Assembly: GCA_017472695.1 (NCBI GenBank)
Contig: JAFUOQ010000022.1
Span: 1-64,000 of the forward strand
DNA length: 64,000 nt
DNA from: Clostridia bacterium
GTDB taxonomy: Bacteria > Bacillota > Clostridia > Oscillospirales > CAG-272
Direction of reading: 5' to 3'
The first letter of the stretch is position 1. Each line of letters begins with the position of its first letter. The translations under genes and the position numbers were made by a program. The notes under the pieces are model-generated. The model was not told the DNA's origin and searched no databases. It saw nothing but the letters and a program-made list of their open reading frames with translations. Of the stretch, positions 1-7,328 are shown piece by piece.

Positions 1-86
1 ATTTTGTTTTGTGAGTTCCTCAGGTGTTTTTTCAGAGCATCAAACCTTTTTCATCGGTTCTGTTTCGGCGCCCTTCATCAGAGTGC
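1..86 (-). other. Leader of a stable-RNA (rRNA-like) transcript, cut by the window edge
   Basis: This is the transcribed leader downstream of the strong leftward promoter. It contains TGCTCTGAAAA on the minus strand (29-39), which resembles the boxA antitermination element found in rRNA leaders. No coding signal was found here. The 62-codon plus-strand frame at 24-212 is T-rich, lacks a ribosome binding site and opposes the promoter, so I do not call it a gene. Confidence 0.5.
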
Positions 87-92
87 CTTGCT

Positions 93-121
93 ATTATATC
101 AAACCACTTCAACTTTGTCAA
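93..121 (-). promoter_or_regulatory. Consensus sigma-A promoter firing leftward, probably of an rRNA operon
   Basis: On the minus strand a perfect TTGACA (116-121) is followed by a 17-base spacer and a perfect TATAAT (93-98). The upstream bases 122-200 are very A/T rich, as in an UP element. Transcription would start near 86 and run out of the window at base 1. No protein start is visible downstream. The perfect consensus together with the boxA-like leader suggests a stable-RNA operon beyond the left edge; that part is inference. Confidence 0.75.
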
Positions 122-220
122 GTACTTTTTTAAACTTTTTTTGAAAAATTTTTGTTTTTGTGCAATTTTTGTAAAAAAATGGTTTTTTTCTTCTTTTTTT
201 ATTCATTATTAATAAATAAT

Positions 221-253
221 AAAGCGCCCACAGACAATATCCGTGGGCAGCTT
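221..253 (-). terminator. Terminator of the antiporter gene
   Basis: GCCCAC (226-231) pairs with GTGGGC (243-248), extended by AAAGC/GCTTT with a bulge, and is followed on the minus strand by a T-rich run. It lies just past the antiporter stop. Confidence 0.6.
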
Positions 254-254
254 T

Positions 255-1595
255 TTAAATTTTTGTTGTTGGTACTGTTTTATCGTGATGACGAATTCTG
301 TTACTAATTTTCTTTGTTTTGTCAATTTCTCCTGCTTTTTCAAGAGATAGTTTTGTTAAGAATGGACCAACGATTTCATAAACAAGAACTGAGAATAATA
401 CTATATTAAGTACAATTTCAGCAACTGGATGTGCTTTTCCAAAAGTATCCGTTACGATTGCCGCCATACCAAGTGCAACACCCGCTTGTGGGAAAAGTGT
501 AATTCCGAGGAATTTCCTTACACTTGGATCGGCTTTTGATATATCTGCTGATATTCTTGCACCGAAATATTTACCAAGACAACGGAACAAGATATATACG
601 ACACCGATAACAACGAATACCCAGTGGGTGAATACACTTAACTTTAGCTCTGCTCCGCTTATAACGAAGAACAAAACATAAATTGGAGCTGTCCAACGAT
701 CAAGTCTATCCATAAGCTCAGCTGAGAAATCACAGATGTTACAGAATATTGTACCGAGCATCATGCACGATAGAAGCGATGAGAAGCCTACGTGTAACGA
801 AACATCGTCTGTGAAGTGAATTGAAAACTTAATCATTGAGATAGCAACTGTTAGAAAGACAAATGCTACGGAAACGGCAAGGCGCTTTGAACGAGAGTGG
901 AAAAATCTTTCGATAAAGTTAAACACAAAGCCCATAAGAGCACCAAGGAGCAACGAGAGTAGAACCTCTAAAATTGGCTCGATCGCAACAGATATTATAA
1001 CTTGCCATGGATTTGCGCCTCCAACTGCTGACATTGATTTTGCAACACCGAAGGAAATTGCAAAAAGAACCAAACCGACCGCGTCATCAAGTGCAACTAC
1101 TGGCAACAAGGTTTTTGTAACAGGGCCGTGCGCCTTGTATTGTTTTACAACCATCAATGTTGCGGCAGGAGCTGTGGCTGATGCTATTGCACCGAGGATA
1201 ATTGCTGCTTGAAGTGGGAATCTCTCTTCTCCCATGATAAAGTGTAATCCTATAAGTGCTATATCTACTACGATGGTCGTAAATACAGCTTGTAAGATAC
1301 CGATTATTGTAGCTTGCTTACCAAATTGTTTTAAATCCTTGAGTCTAAACTCATTTCCTATTGAAAAAGCAATAAATCCAAGAGCAACGTTTGATATTAG
1401 CTTGAATTTTTCGCCTGTAATATCGCTATCTATAAATCCAAGTCCCGAAACATTGAATTGACCAAGTACAAATGGGCCAATTAGCACGCCTGCTATTAGA
1501 TATGCGGTTACCGCAGGAAGATTCACAAGCTTTGCAAGTCGAGATAACAAAAGTCCTGCAAAGAGGGCAACTGATAAAGTAAATAAGATTTCCAT
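255..1595 (-). CDS. Kef/CPA2-type cation:proton antiporter
   Basis: Inner-membrane monovalent cation/proton exchanger of the CPA2 (Na_H_Exchanger) family, likely serving pH or K+/Na+ homeostasis. The protein is about 446 residues and almost entirely hydrophobic, with about 12 membrane segments. The ion-binding signature LDDAVGL (Asp-Asp near residues 170-171) and the GAIASATAPA helix are typical of the family. It has no C-terminal RCK/TrkA domain, so nucleotide gating would need a separate subunit. I chose the ATG at 1595 because AAAGGTAG precedes it at good spacing; an in-frame ATG 12 codons upstream (1631) has no ribosome binding site. It is a single-gene unit with its own promoter and terminator. 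Substrate cation cannot be told from sequence. Confidence 0.88.
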   Translation of the reverse strand: MEILFTLSVALFAGLLLSRLAKLVNLPAVTAYLIAGVLIGPFVLGQFNVSGLGFIDSDITGEKFKLISNVALGFIAFSIGNEFRLKDLKQFGKQATIIGILQAVFTTIVVDIALIGLHFIMGEERFPLQAAIILGAIASATAPAATLMVVKQYKAHGPVTKTLLPVVALDDAVGLVLFAISFGVAKSMSAVGGANPWQVIISVAIEPILEVLLSLLLGALMGFVFNFIERFFHSRSKRLAVSVAFVFLTVAISMIKFSIHFTDDVSLHVGFSSLLSCMMLGTIFCNICDFSAELMDRLDRWTAPIYVLFFVISGAELKLSVFTHWVFVVIGVVYILFRCLGKYFGARISADISKADPSVRKFLGITLFPQAGVALGMAAIVTDTFGKAHPVAEIVLNIVLFSVLVYEIVGPFLTKLSLEKAGEIDKTKKISNRIRHHDKTVPTTKI

Positions 1596-1642
1596 TTTTC
1601 TACCTTTATAAATATAATTATAGTTTTTCAAAAACGATATCT

Positions 1643-1671
1643 ATTGTAATACCATGAATCTATTTTGTCAA
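1643..1671 (-). promoter_or_regulatory. Sigma-A promoter of the antiporter gene
   Basis: Minus strand TTGACA (1666-1671), 17-base spacer, TACAAT (1643-1648), about 45 bases upstream of the chosen ATG. Confidence 0.7.
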
Positions 1672-1826
1672 GGGTAAATTTGATTTTTGCAAAATAAATT
1701 TAAATTATATATTAAATGTAATTTTTTGTTGGTTTTTCGCCTTAAAATTACCAATTATATTTTTGTATCAATACACCATAATAATATCAGAGCGTTCGAG
1801 ATTTATTTTGAGCTGTCTTGTTGATT

Positions 1827-1848
1827 AGGCGGTTCAAATGAATCGCCT
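1827..1848 (+). promoter_or_regulatory. Hairpin in the SASP leader
   Basis: AGGCGGTTC (1827-1835) can pair with GAATCGCCT (1840-1848) around a 4-base loop, with one G-U pair. It lies about 40 bases upstream of the SASP start codon. A sigma-F/G-like minus-10, CATAATA, lies at 1777-1783 but its minus-35 is poor, so the promoter itself is uncertain. Confidence 0.4.
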
Positions 1849-1888
1849 ATGCTCGATAATATAGATATTAAACGAACAGGAGTTTATT

Positions 1889-2098
1889 ATGGCTAGCAAC
1901 AAGATTTCAGTGCCAGAAGCTAAGGCTGCTCTTGACCAATTCAAGATGCAAGCTGCAAGCGAGGTTGGTGTAACTCTTAACCAAAACGGCTACAACGGTA
2001 ACCTTACTTCAAAGCAAGCAGGTTCTATCGGCGGACAAATGGTTAAGAAGATGGTAGAATCTTACGAAAATTCCATTAAGGGTACACAAAGCAAATAA
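1889..2098 (+). CDS. Alpha/beta-type small acid-soluble spore protein (SASP)
   Basis: DNA-coating protein of the dormant spore core. It binds the DNA backbone, pushes DNA toward the A-like form, protects against UV and peroxide, and is degraded by the GPR protease on germination. At 69 residues it has normal family length. Family motifs are visible: an N-terminal PEAKAALDQFKMQAASE helix, a GPR-type cleavage region around SEVGV, the turn GYNGNLTSKQAGSIGGQMVKKMV, and a basic C-terminal tail. AGGAG lies 8 bases before the ATG. It is monocistronic with a strong shared terminator downstream. Expression is expected in the forespore under sigma-G by family knowledge, not shown by a clean promoter here. 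Confidence 0.95.
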   Translation: MASNKISVPEAKAALDQFKMQAASEVGVTLNQNGYNGNLTSKQAGSIGGQMVKKMVESYENSIKGTQSK

Positions 2099-2162
2099 CT
2101 TGTTTTTAACAAGATGCTAAGTACTCAATAGCACCCGAGCGTTGTATGCTGGGGGCTAAAAG

Positions 2163-2197
2163 AAAAAAGCATTTCCTCTCGGGGAAATGCTTTTTTC
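2163..2197. terminator. Bidirectional terminator between SASP and GH2 genes
   Basis: AAAAAAGCATTTCC and GGAAATGCTTTTTT form a 14-base-pair stem with T runs on both strands. It serves the SASP gene on the plus strand and the GH2 gene on the minus strand. Confidence 0.85.
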
Positions 2198-2200
2198 ATG

Positions 2201-3925
2201 TTATTTATCACCATACTGGGTGATTTTTTTGATTTTTGCCATATCGAATTTTGGCTTGCGCTCGTAGGTGTAGAGTCCGTTTACCTCTTGCTCCACGTCG
2301 TAGAGCTGGGTATAGCAGAAGCCGCAGAGGTGTGGGGAGTCAATGAGGGTTTTGGTTAGATACTCGTATCTTTCAAGGAATTCCTCCTCGGTTTTTGGAC
2401 CGTTTCCATAGCCCCAACCACCAACGCCTTCGATATCCCATCTAATACCACCATATTCGCTGAGATATAGTGCCATATTTTCATATTTTGCAGATTTTTG
2501 ATATTTTGAAACTTCTCTATGCCAGGGGTGGTTGTCATAATTTGCCGCAAATTCCTCATATGTCGGCGCAAGATATATTTTTTCAAACTCATTCTTATCT
2601 TGAATGTAGTCGTGTAAATCATAAATATCAGAAACAACTTGATAGTTACCACTTGTACCAACGCAAGGGCGAGTTGTATCTATTGCTTTGGTTGCGTAAT
2701 ACATTGCTCTTACAAAATCCTCGTTTTGATGCCTATAATCATAGTCCCAGGTTTCATTTAGAGGGCACCAACCGATAATTGATGGGTGGTTGAAATCTCT
2801 TGCGATTTCTCTTTGCCATTCAAGCATAAATGGAACTAATTGCTCCATATTTGAGCAGTCTATTCCCCAGTTACCTGTTTCGCCAAATACCATATAACCG
2901 AGCTTATCACAATGATACAAAAATCTTGGCTCGAACACCTTTTGGTGTAGGCGCGCACCATTAAAGCCTGCATCAAGTGAAAGATATATATCTCTTACTA
3001 GCTCCTCCTCTGTTTCAGCGGTGTAAATGCCCTTCTTATAGAAGCCTTGATCAAGAACTGTGCGCAAATATGTAGGCTTATTATTTAAGAGATAGTGCTT
3101 ATTATCAAAGCGAGTTGAACGAACACCGAAATAGCTCTTTACTTTATCGTTGCCATAGGTTAATTCAAGGTCATAAAGTCTACCCTTGCCAACCTCCCAT
3201 AGATATACCTCGTTAAGTGGTAATGCAACGCGTGAAATTCCCTCATTTAATTCAACGGAAATTTCGCCCATGTCCTTACCTTCATATGAGGCACGTGCGC
3301 CAAATGTAGCATTACCTACTGCTTCAACCTCGATAACAACATTTTGTTGCTCTGCAGATGGGTAATATTTTACACTCTTGATATAGTTCTTTTCTACATA
3401 TTCAAGCCATACAGTTTGCCAAATACCAGTGGTTCTTGTATAATCACAACCCATTGAATAGTAGTTCTTTGATTGCTTACCAGATGCCTTGCCTCTTGGA
3501 TGAGTATCTATTGCACAAACGGTTATTATATTCTCTTCACCGCGCTTTACATACTTTGTAATATCAATATCAAAGCCAACATATCCACCGATATTATGAT
3601 AAACCTGTTTATGATTAATATATATGTAGCTTTCGTAATCAACTGCGCCAAAGTGCAAAATTACATTTTTATCATTGTTTTCGATATTAACCTTTTTTAA
3701 GTACCAAACGCAATTTAAATAGTCGGTGTTGCCTATGCCTGAAAGAACACTTTCCGGGCAGAATGGTACTATGATTTTTGAATTTAGGCTATCTCTTTCG
3801 TAGAATTTTCTGTCTCTTCCGCTTACGCCAAAATCAAATTCAAACTCCCATTCTCCGTTGAGGTTTTGCCAATTTTCTCTTTCAAATTGGGGATTTGGAT
3901 GCTCTGGTCTTGGAATTTTATTCAT
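2201..3925 (-). CDS. Glycoside hydrolase family 2 beta-glycosidase
   Basis: Cytoplasmic retaining beta-glycosidase (beta-galactosidase, beta-glucuronidase or beta-mannosidase type). The 574-residue protein has the three core GH2 parts: an N-terminal sugar-binding jelly roll (about 1-180, with the family phrase RPEHPNPQFER and WYLKK), an immunoglobulin-like domain (about 180-275) and a TIM barrel (about 276-574). The general acid/base is Glu391 in CPLNETWD and the likely nucleophile is Glu490 in LSEYGG. No signal peptide is present. Length is far below E. coli LacZ (about 1020), matching the short three-domain GH2 enzymes of gut Firmicutes. AAGGAG precedes the ATG. It ends at the shared terminator and lies 18 bases downstream of pcrA, so read-through from pcrA is likely. 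The exact sugar cannot be assigned. Confidence 0.85.
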   Translation of the reverse strand: MNKIPRPEHPNPQFERENWQNLNGEWEFEFDFGVSGRDRKFYERDSLNSKIIVPFCPESVLSGIGNTDYLNCVWYLKKVNIENNDKNVILHFGAVDYESYIYINHKQVYHNIGGYVGFDIDITKYVKRGEENIITVCAIDTHPRGKASGKQSKNYYSMGCDYTRTTGIWQTVWLEYVEKNYIKSVKYYPSAEQQNVVIEVEAVGNATFGARASYEGKDMGEISVELNEGISRVALPLNEVYLWEVGKGRLYDLELTYGNDKVKSYFGVRSTRFDNKHYLLNNKPTYLRTVLDQGFYKKGIYTAETEEELVRDIYLSLDAGFNGARLHQKVFEPRFLYHCDKLGYMVFGETGNWGIDCSNMEQLVPFMLEWQREIARDFNHPSIIGWCPLNETWDYDYRHQNEDFVRAMYYATKAIDTTRPCVGTSGNYQVVSDIYDLHDYIQDKNEFEKIYLAPTYEEFAANYDNHPWHREVSKYQKSAKYENMALYLSEYGGIRWDIEGVGGWGYGNGPKTEEEFLERYEYLTKTLIDSPHLCGFCYTQLYDVEQEVNGLYTYERKPKFDMAKIKKITQYGDK

Positions 3926-3943
3926 TTTTATTCTCCTTATGGA

Positions 3944-6313
3944 TTATAATTTCTTCATTAATTTTGCAACATAGGTTGCCATTAGTTTCTTTGTGCCGAC
4001 GTTATCAAACGCGATTTCATACATAAAGTCAGAGCTCATTGGAGTAACATTCATAACTGTGCCCTCTCCAAAGGTCATATGCTTAATTCTATCGCCGATT
4101 TGATATACCTCTTGAAGCTTTCTTTCGGGCTTCTTTGGTTGGGTAAAGAGACCACTAATATTTTGTGGCTTTGGTTTTTGTTGCGCTTCAAAGCCACCAA
4201 ATGATGAAAGCCTTTCTTTTTTCATATCTAAGTATTGAGGGTCAATCTCACGTACAAAGCGAGAAATAGGATTTCTCTGAGTAATGCCATAAAGCATTCT
4301 TTCCTTTGTGTGGGTAATTATAAGGGTTTTCTTTGCACGAGTGATGGCAACGTAAGCTAGACGTCTTTCCTCTTCAATTTCAGACGGCATAACAATTGAC
4401 TGCTGTCCTGGGAAAACACCCTCCTCCATACCAGGAAGGAACACAATTGGGAACTCTAGTCCCTTTGCGCTATGTATGGTCATTAGGGTTACTGCATCTG
4501 CGTTTTCGTCATAACGGTCAACATCGGAGATAAGAGTAACCTCCTCCAAAAAGCCCGACAGGGTTGGCTCCTCTGTCCTTTCCTCATATTCCTTTACCGC
4601 AACGCAAAGGGAGTCAAGGTTCTCAAGACGTTCAGCCTCTGCTTGACCGAGGGCGATAATTGAAGCCTCGTAACCCGTTTTTTTCATAACATTACGAACA
4701 AAGGCATTTAAGGGAACGTTATCCATTTCCTCTTGCAAATCGTACATTGTTTTTGCAAAGGCAACCATTGCATTTGCTGCCATTTTAGGAATTGCGGGGT
4801 AATCTGTCGCTTTTTGTAAAACCTCTAAAGTAGGTATGCCTAGCTCCTCGGCGATTTTCGAGGCGGTATCAAATGAGGCATCACCTATTTTTCTCTTTGG
4901 CTCGTTAACTATACGACGTAAACGAACATTGTCGCTTGGGTTATTTATAACTGAAAGGTAGGCAATTATATCCTTTACTTCCTTACGGTCATAGAATCGA
5001 AGTGCACCGAGCATACGATAAGGAATACCACTTTTAGCGAACATAGTTTCAAGGTTCATTGACTGTGCGTTCATTCGATATAGAATTGCAAAATCCTTGT
5101 ATTCTAGGCTTCTTTGGTTGCGCAATTCAATGATTTTATCAATAATATAACGTGACTCGTCGTTTTGTGTATAGGTTTCTTTTACTATAATTTTGTCACC
5201 CTCTTCACTATTACACCAAAGTGCCTTTTGATGCTTGTGAGGGTTATTTTTAATAACGCAGTTGGCGGCATTTAAGATATTTGAGGTGGAACGATAGTTC
5301 TGTTCTAGCTTAACAACTGTTGCATCTGAATATGTAGCATCAAAATTGAGAATATTCTCAATAGTAGCTCCACGGAATTTATAAATACTTTGGTCGTCGT
5401 CACCTACTACCATTACATTTTTATAAAACGCGCCAAGCTTTGAAACAAGCACAAATTGTGCGTGGTTTGTATCCTGATACTCGTCAACCAAAACATATTT
5501 GAATTTGTTTTGGTAGTGTGCCAAAACGTCCTCGTTCTCACAAAAGAGCTGAACGGTTTTCATAATAATATCATCAAAGTCAAGTAGGTTTGAATCCATT
5601 AGTCGCTTTTGGTAAAGCTCATATATACGCGCAACGTCTTTATATTTTGCATCATTACCAACCTCGAAGGCATAGTCCTTTGGGTCTTTGAGTCTATCCT
5701 TAGCTCTACCAATCTCGTTCATTACCGCTTTAATTGACAAGCGCTTTTCGTCGATGTTCAAGTCCTTCATACATTTGGATATGAGCTTTTTTGAGTCATC
5801 TGTATCGCAAATGCCAAAGGCAGGACGATAGCCGAGCAAGGTTGCGTGTGAGCGCAAAATTCTCATACAAACCGAGTGGAATGTACCAGACCAAATATCA
5901 CTTGCATCCTCGTCTAAAATACGCTCAAGACGGGCTTTGATTTCATTAGCCGCCTTGTTTGTAAAGGTGATGGCTAAAATGCCCCGAGCCTTACAGGGAT
6001 TATATGCCAAGGTTTGAAGATACATCGCCATTTGTTCCTTTGGCAGTGACTGCGCGCTTTCTAGGTCGCTAATTGCATCTGGTGTTATAAAATCAGGTAT
6101 TTCGTTTGAATAGTAAGCATCGCCATATCTTATGATGTGTGCGATACGATTTGTAAGGACAGTGGTTTTACCCGAGCCTGCACCTGCCAAAATGAGAACT
6201 GGTCCATTTACTGTATAAACTGCTTCTCTTTGCTTTTCGTTCAAAAATGAATAGTATTTATCAAAAAGGGCACGCTTTGCCCTTAAATATCTTTCTTTTT
6301 CTTGTGGTGTCAT
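3944..6313 (-). CDS. pcrA: ATP-dependent 3'-5' DNA helicase PcrA/UvrD
   Basis: Superfamily 1A helicase acting in nucleotide excision repair, replication restart and rolling-circle replication. All motifs are visible: Walker A GAGSGKTT (residues 44-51), Ia ITFTNKAANE, II LVDEYQDT, III VVGDDDQSIYKFRGA, IV QNYRST, V IHSAKGLEFP, VI YVAITRAKK. The C-terminal Tudor-like tail (YQIGDRIKHMTFGEGTVMNV) that binds RNA polymerase is present. At 789 residues it is slightly longer than usual; the excess is an insertion of roughly 45 residues between motifs I and Ia (about 64-108, acidic, containing DAISDLESAQSLP). Its promoter is at 6350-6378. Confidence 0.95.
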   Translation of the reverse strand: MTPQEKERYLRAKRALFDKYYSFLNEKQREAVYTVNGPVLILAGAGSGKTTVLTNRIAHIIRYGDAYYSNEIPDFITPDAISDLESAQSLPKEQMAMYLQTLAYNPCKARGILAITFTNKAANEIKARLERILDEDASDIWSGTFHSVCMRILRSHATLLGYRPAFGICDTDDSKKLISKCMKDLNIDEKRLSIKAVMNEIGRAKDRLKDPKDYAFEVGNDAKYKDVARIYELYQKRLMDSNLLDFDDIIMKTVQLFCENEDVLAHYQNKFKYVLVDEYQDTNHAQFVLVSKLGAFYKNVMVVGDDDQSIYKFRGATIENILNFDATYSDATVVKLEQNYRSTSNILNAANCVIKNNPHKHQKALWCNSEEGDKIIVKETYTQNDESRYIIDKIIELRNQRSLEYKDFAILYRMNAQSMNLETMFAKSGIPYRMLGALRFYDRKEVKDIIAYLSVINNPSDNVRLRRIVNEPKRKIGDASFDTASKIAEELGIPTLEVLQKATDYPAIPKMAANAMVAFAKTMYDLQEEMDNVPLNAFVRNVMKKTGYEASIIALGQAEAERLENLDSLCVAVKEYEERTEEPTLSGFLEEVTLISDVDRYDENADAVTLMTIHSAKGLEFPIVFLPGMEEGVFPGQQSIVMPSEIEEERRLAYVAITRAKKTLIITHTKERMLYGITQRNPISRFVREIDPQYLDMKKERLSSFGGFEAQQKPKPQNISGLFTQPKKPERKLQEVYQIGDRIKHMTFGEGTVMNVTPMSSDFMYEIAFDNVGTKKLMATYVAKLMKKL

Positions 6314-6349
6314 TTTTTCTTCCGTTTCATTACATAATATATCATTATA

Positions 6350-6378
6350 AGTATAGCATAATTAAAATAAATTGTAAA
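6350..6378 (-). promoter_or_regulatory. Sigma-A promoter of pcrA
   Basis: Minus strand TTTACA (6373-6378), 17-base spacer, TATACT (6350-6355), about 37 bases before the pcrA ATG. Confidence 0.65.
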
Positions 6379-6416
6379 TGTATTTTTTAGCATTTATTTA
6401 GTATTATTTAAAAGAA

Positions 6417-6440
6417 AAACGCGCTCTTATGAGCGCGTTT
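6417..6440 (-). terminator. Terminator directly after tRNA-Leu
   Basis: AAACGCGCTC-TTAT-GAGCGCGTTT makes a 10-base-pair stem, followed on the minus strand by TTTTTCTTTT. It abuts the CCA end of the tRNA. Confidence 0.85.
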
Positions 6441-6526
6441 GGTGCCGGTGATCGGGGTCGAACCGATACGGTATCGCTACCACCGGATTTTGAGTCCGGC
6501 ACGTCTGCCAATTCCATCACACCGGC
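6440..6526 (-). tRNA. tRNA-Leu (anticodon CAA)
   Basis: The acceptor stem GCCGGTG pairs with CACCGGC, followed by discriminator A and an encoded CCA. The anticodon stem CCGGA/TCCGG encloses loop CTCAAAA, giving anticodon CAA, which reads UUG. A long variable arm (GGTGGTAGCGATACC region) marks a class II tRNA, as expected for leucine, and the T arm holds GGTTCGACCCC. It is transcribed alone with its own promoter and terminator. Confidence 0.96.
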
Positions 6527-6551
6527 ATGTGCGATTATTTAATGCTTGATT

Positions 6552-6580
6552 ATTGTATCACAGATTTTTATAGTTTGCAA
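6552..6580 (-). promoter_or_regulatory. Sigma-A promoter of tRNA-Leu
   Basis: Minus strand TTGCAA (6575-6580), 17-base spacer, TACAAT (6552-6557), about 25 bases upstream of the mature tRNA 5' end. Confidence 0.7.
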
Positions 6581-6607
6581 GAGGTTTTTTTAAATTTTTT
6601 AGAAATA

Positions 6608-7105
6608 TTATTCGATATATAATTCATCATCTTGCCAATTGATTGGATTTTCATATATATATTTTGAAATTTCCTCATATTCCTCGCGGTTTCTTATTAT
6701 ATGATCGTGGAAGGATGTTTGAAACAGTTTCCCTTTGAAGCCTTCTTCCCTACATGCCTTGGTTGTTAACGATTTGTACGCACATATAATATCCATAACT
6801 GTAGGGCGGGGGCTTGCTCCCGCCGAATTATCAATCAAAAGAACAATGTGTATATGGTTTGGCATTATTACATAAAAATCTACACTCGCGTTTGGAAAGC
6901 GCTTTTCTATTTCAAATAGCTGTTCCCTTGCAATTTCTCCATATTTTGTCAAAACCACTTCGGCGGGAGCAAGCCCCCGCCCTACGATTTTAGACAACAC
7001 GTTTCTTCTGTTTTGCGTACAAATTGTTAAAAAATATGCTCCATTGCTTTCATAATTAAATCCTTTTAGACGAGGATGCTTTCTTTTTGGTAACACATTT
7101 TCCAT
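6608..7105 (-). CDS. REP-associated tyrosine transposase (RAYT, Y1/IS200-like)
   Basis: Single-strand DNA nuclease of the HUH Y1 superfamily, which in other bacteria cuts and mobilises REP palindromes. The 165-residue protein starts KRKHPRLKGFNYES..YFLTICTQNR, as in the RAYT family. The HUH pair is His84 and His86 in MPNHIHIV. The catalytic tyrosine is most likely Tyr149 in KYIYENP, the position that matches E. coli RAYT. Two 27-base copies of one palindrome lie inside the frame and encode residues 41-49 (VGRGLAPAE) and 93-102 (NSAGASPRPT). The start codon is one base after the stop of the DUF1667 gene, so it may be translated by coupling; the preceding GAGAAG is a weak ribosome binding site. 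All catalytic residues are intact, so it may be active. Confidence 0.9.
   Translation of the reverse strand: MENVLPKRKHPRLKGFNYESNGAYFLTICTQNRRNVLSKIVGRGLAPAEVVLTKYGEIAREQLFEIEKRFPNASVDFYVIMPNHIHIVLLIDNSAGASPRPTVMDIICAYKSLTTKACREEGFKGKLFQTSFHDHIIRNREEYEEISKYIYENPINWQDDELYIE
6801..6827 (+). repeat. REP-like palindrome, copy 1, inside the RAYT gene
   Basis: 27 bases starting GTAGGGCGGGGGC and ending GCTCCCGCCGAA. Internally GGCGGGGGC pairs with GCTCCCGCC, so it folds as a hairpin. It is the exact reverse complement of the copy at 6959-6985. Confidence 0.9.
6959..6985 (-). repeat. REP-like palindrome, copy 2, inside the RAYT gene
   Basis: Exact inverted copy of 6801-6827. The two copies read in different frames of the same gene, so they add different short peptides without breaking it. 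The G+C content of these 27 bases is much higher than the surroundings. Confidence 0.9.
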
Positions 7106-7106
7106 A

Positions 7107-7328
7107 TCACTTCTCTACTGTTTTTGTAGCTATCAAATTTATATCATCCTCAATAAAGCCTTCTTCTATAATATCGCCGATATATATTGGTGGCTTTAAT
7201 TCTATTGAGTTGATGCGCTTCATTGCGGTTTTTAGGTAGCTTTTTAATATTGGCTTATCAGTTCTAACAGGAAGCAATGACGAGGTTTCACTCTTTATTT
7301 TCACTGTTGACGTGAGCATTATCCTCAT
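7107..7328 (-). CDS. DUF1667 protein lacking its cysteine-rich N-terminal half
   Basis: DUF1667 proteins accompany GlpA-like oxidoreductase pairs in Clostridia and normally run to about 120 residues, with an N-terminal CPxGC-type cysteine motif. This 73-residue version keeps only the C-terminal half: TSTVKI, LPVRTDKPI, the IYIGDII segment and NLIATKTV. No cysteine is present. A good ribosome binding site (AAGGAG, 7 bases before ATG) lies inside the 3' end of the upstream reductase gene, which it overlaps by 41 bases. This suggests a real shortened gene and not a random remnant, but a decaying pseudogene is possible. Confidence 0.65.
   Translation of the reverse strand: MRIMLTSTVKIKSETSSLLPVRTDKPILKSYLKTAMKRINSIELKPPIYIGDIIEEGFIEDDINLIATKTVEK

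Noticed and set aside
24..212. 62-codon open frame on the plus strand
   Set aside because: It is made of T-rich low-complexity sequence, has no ribosome binding site, and lies antisense to a strong promoter and leader.
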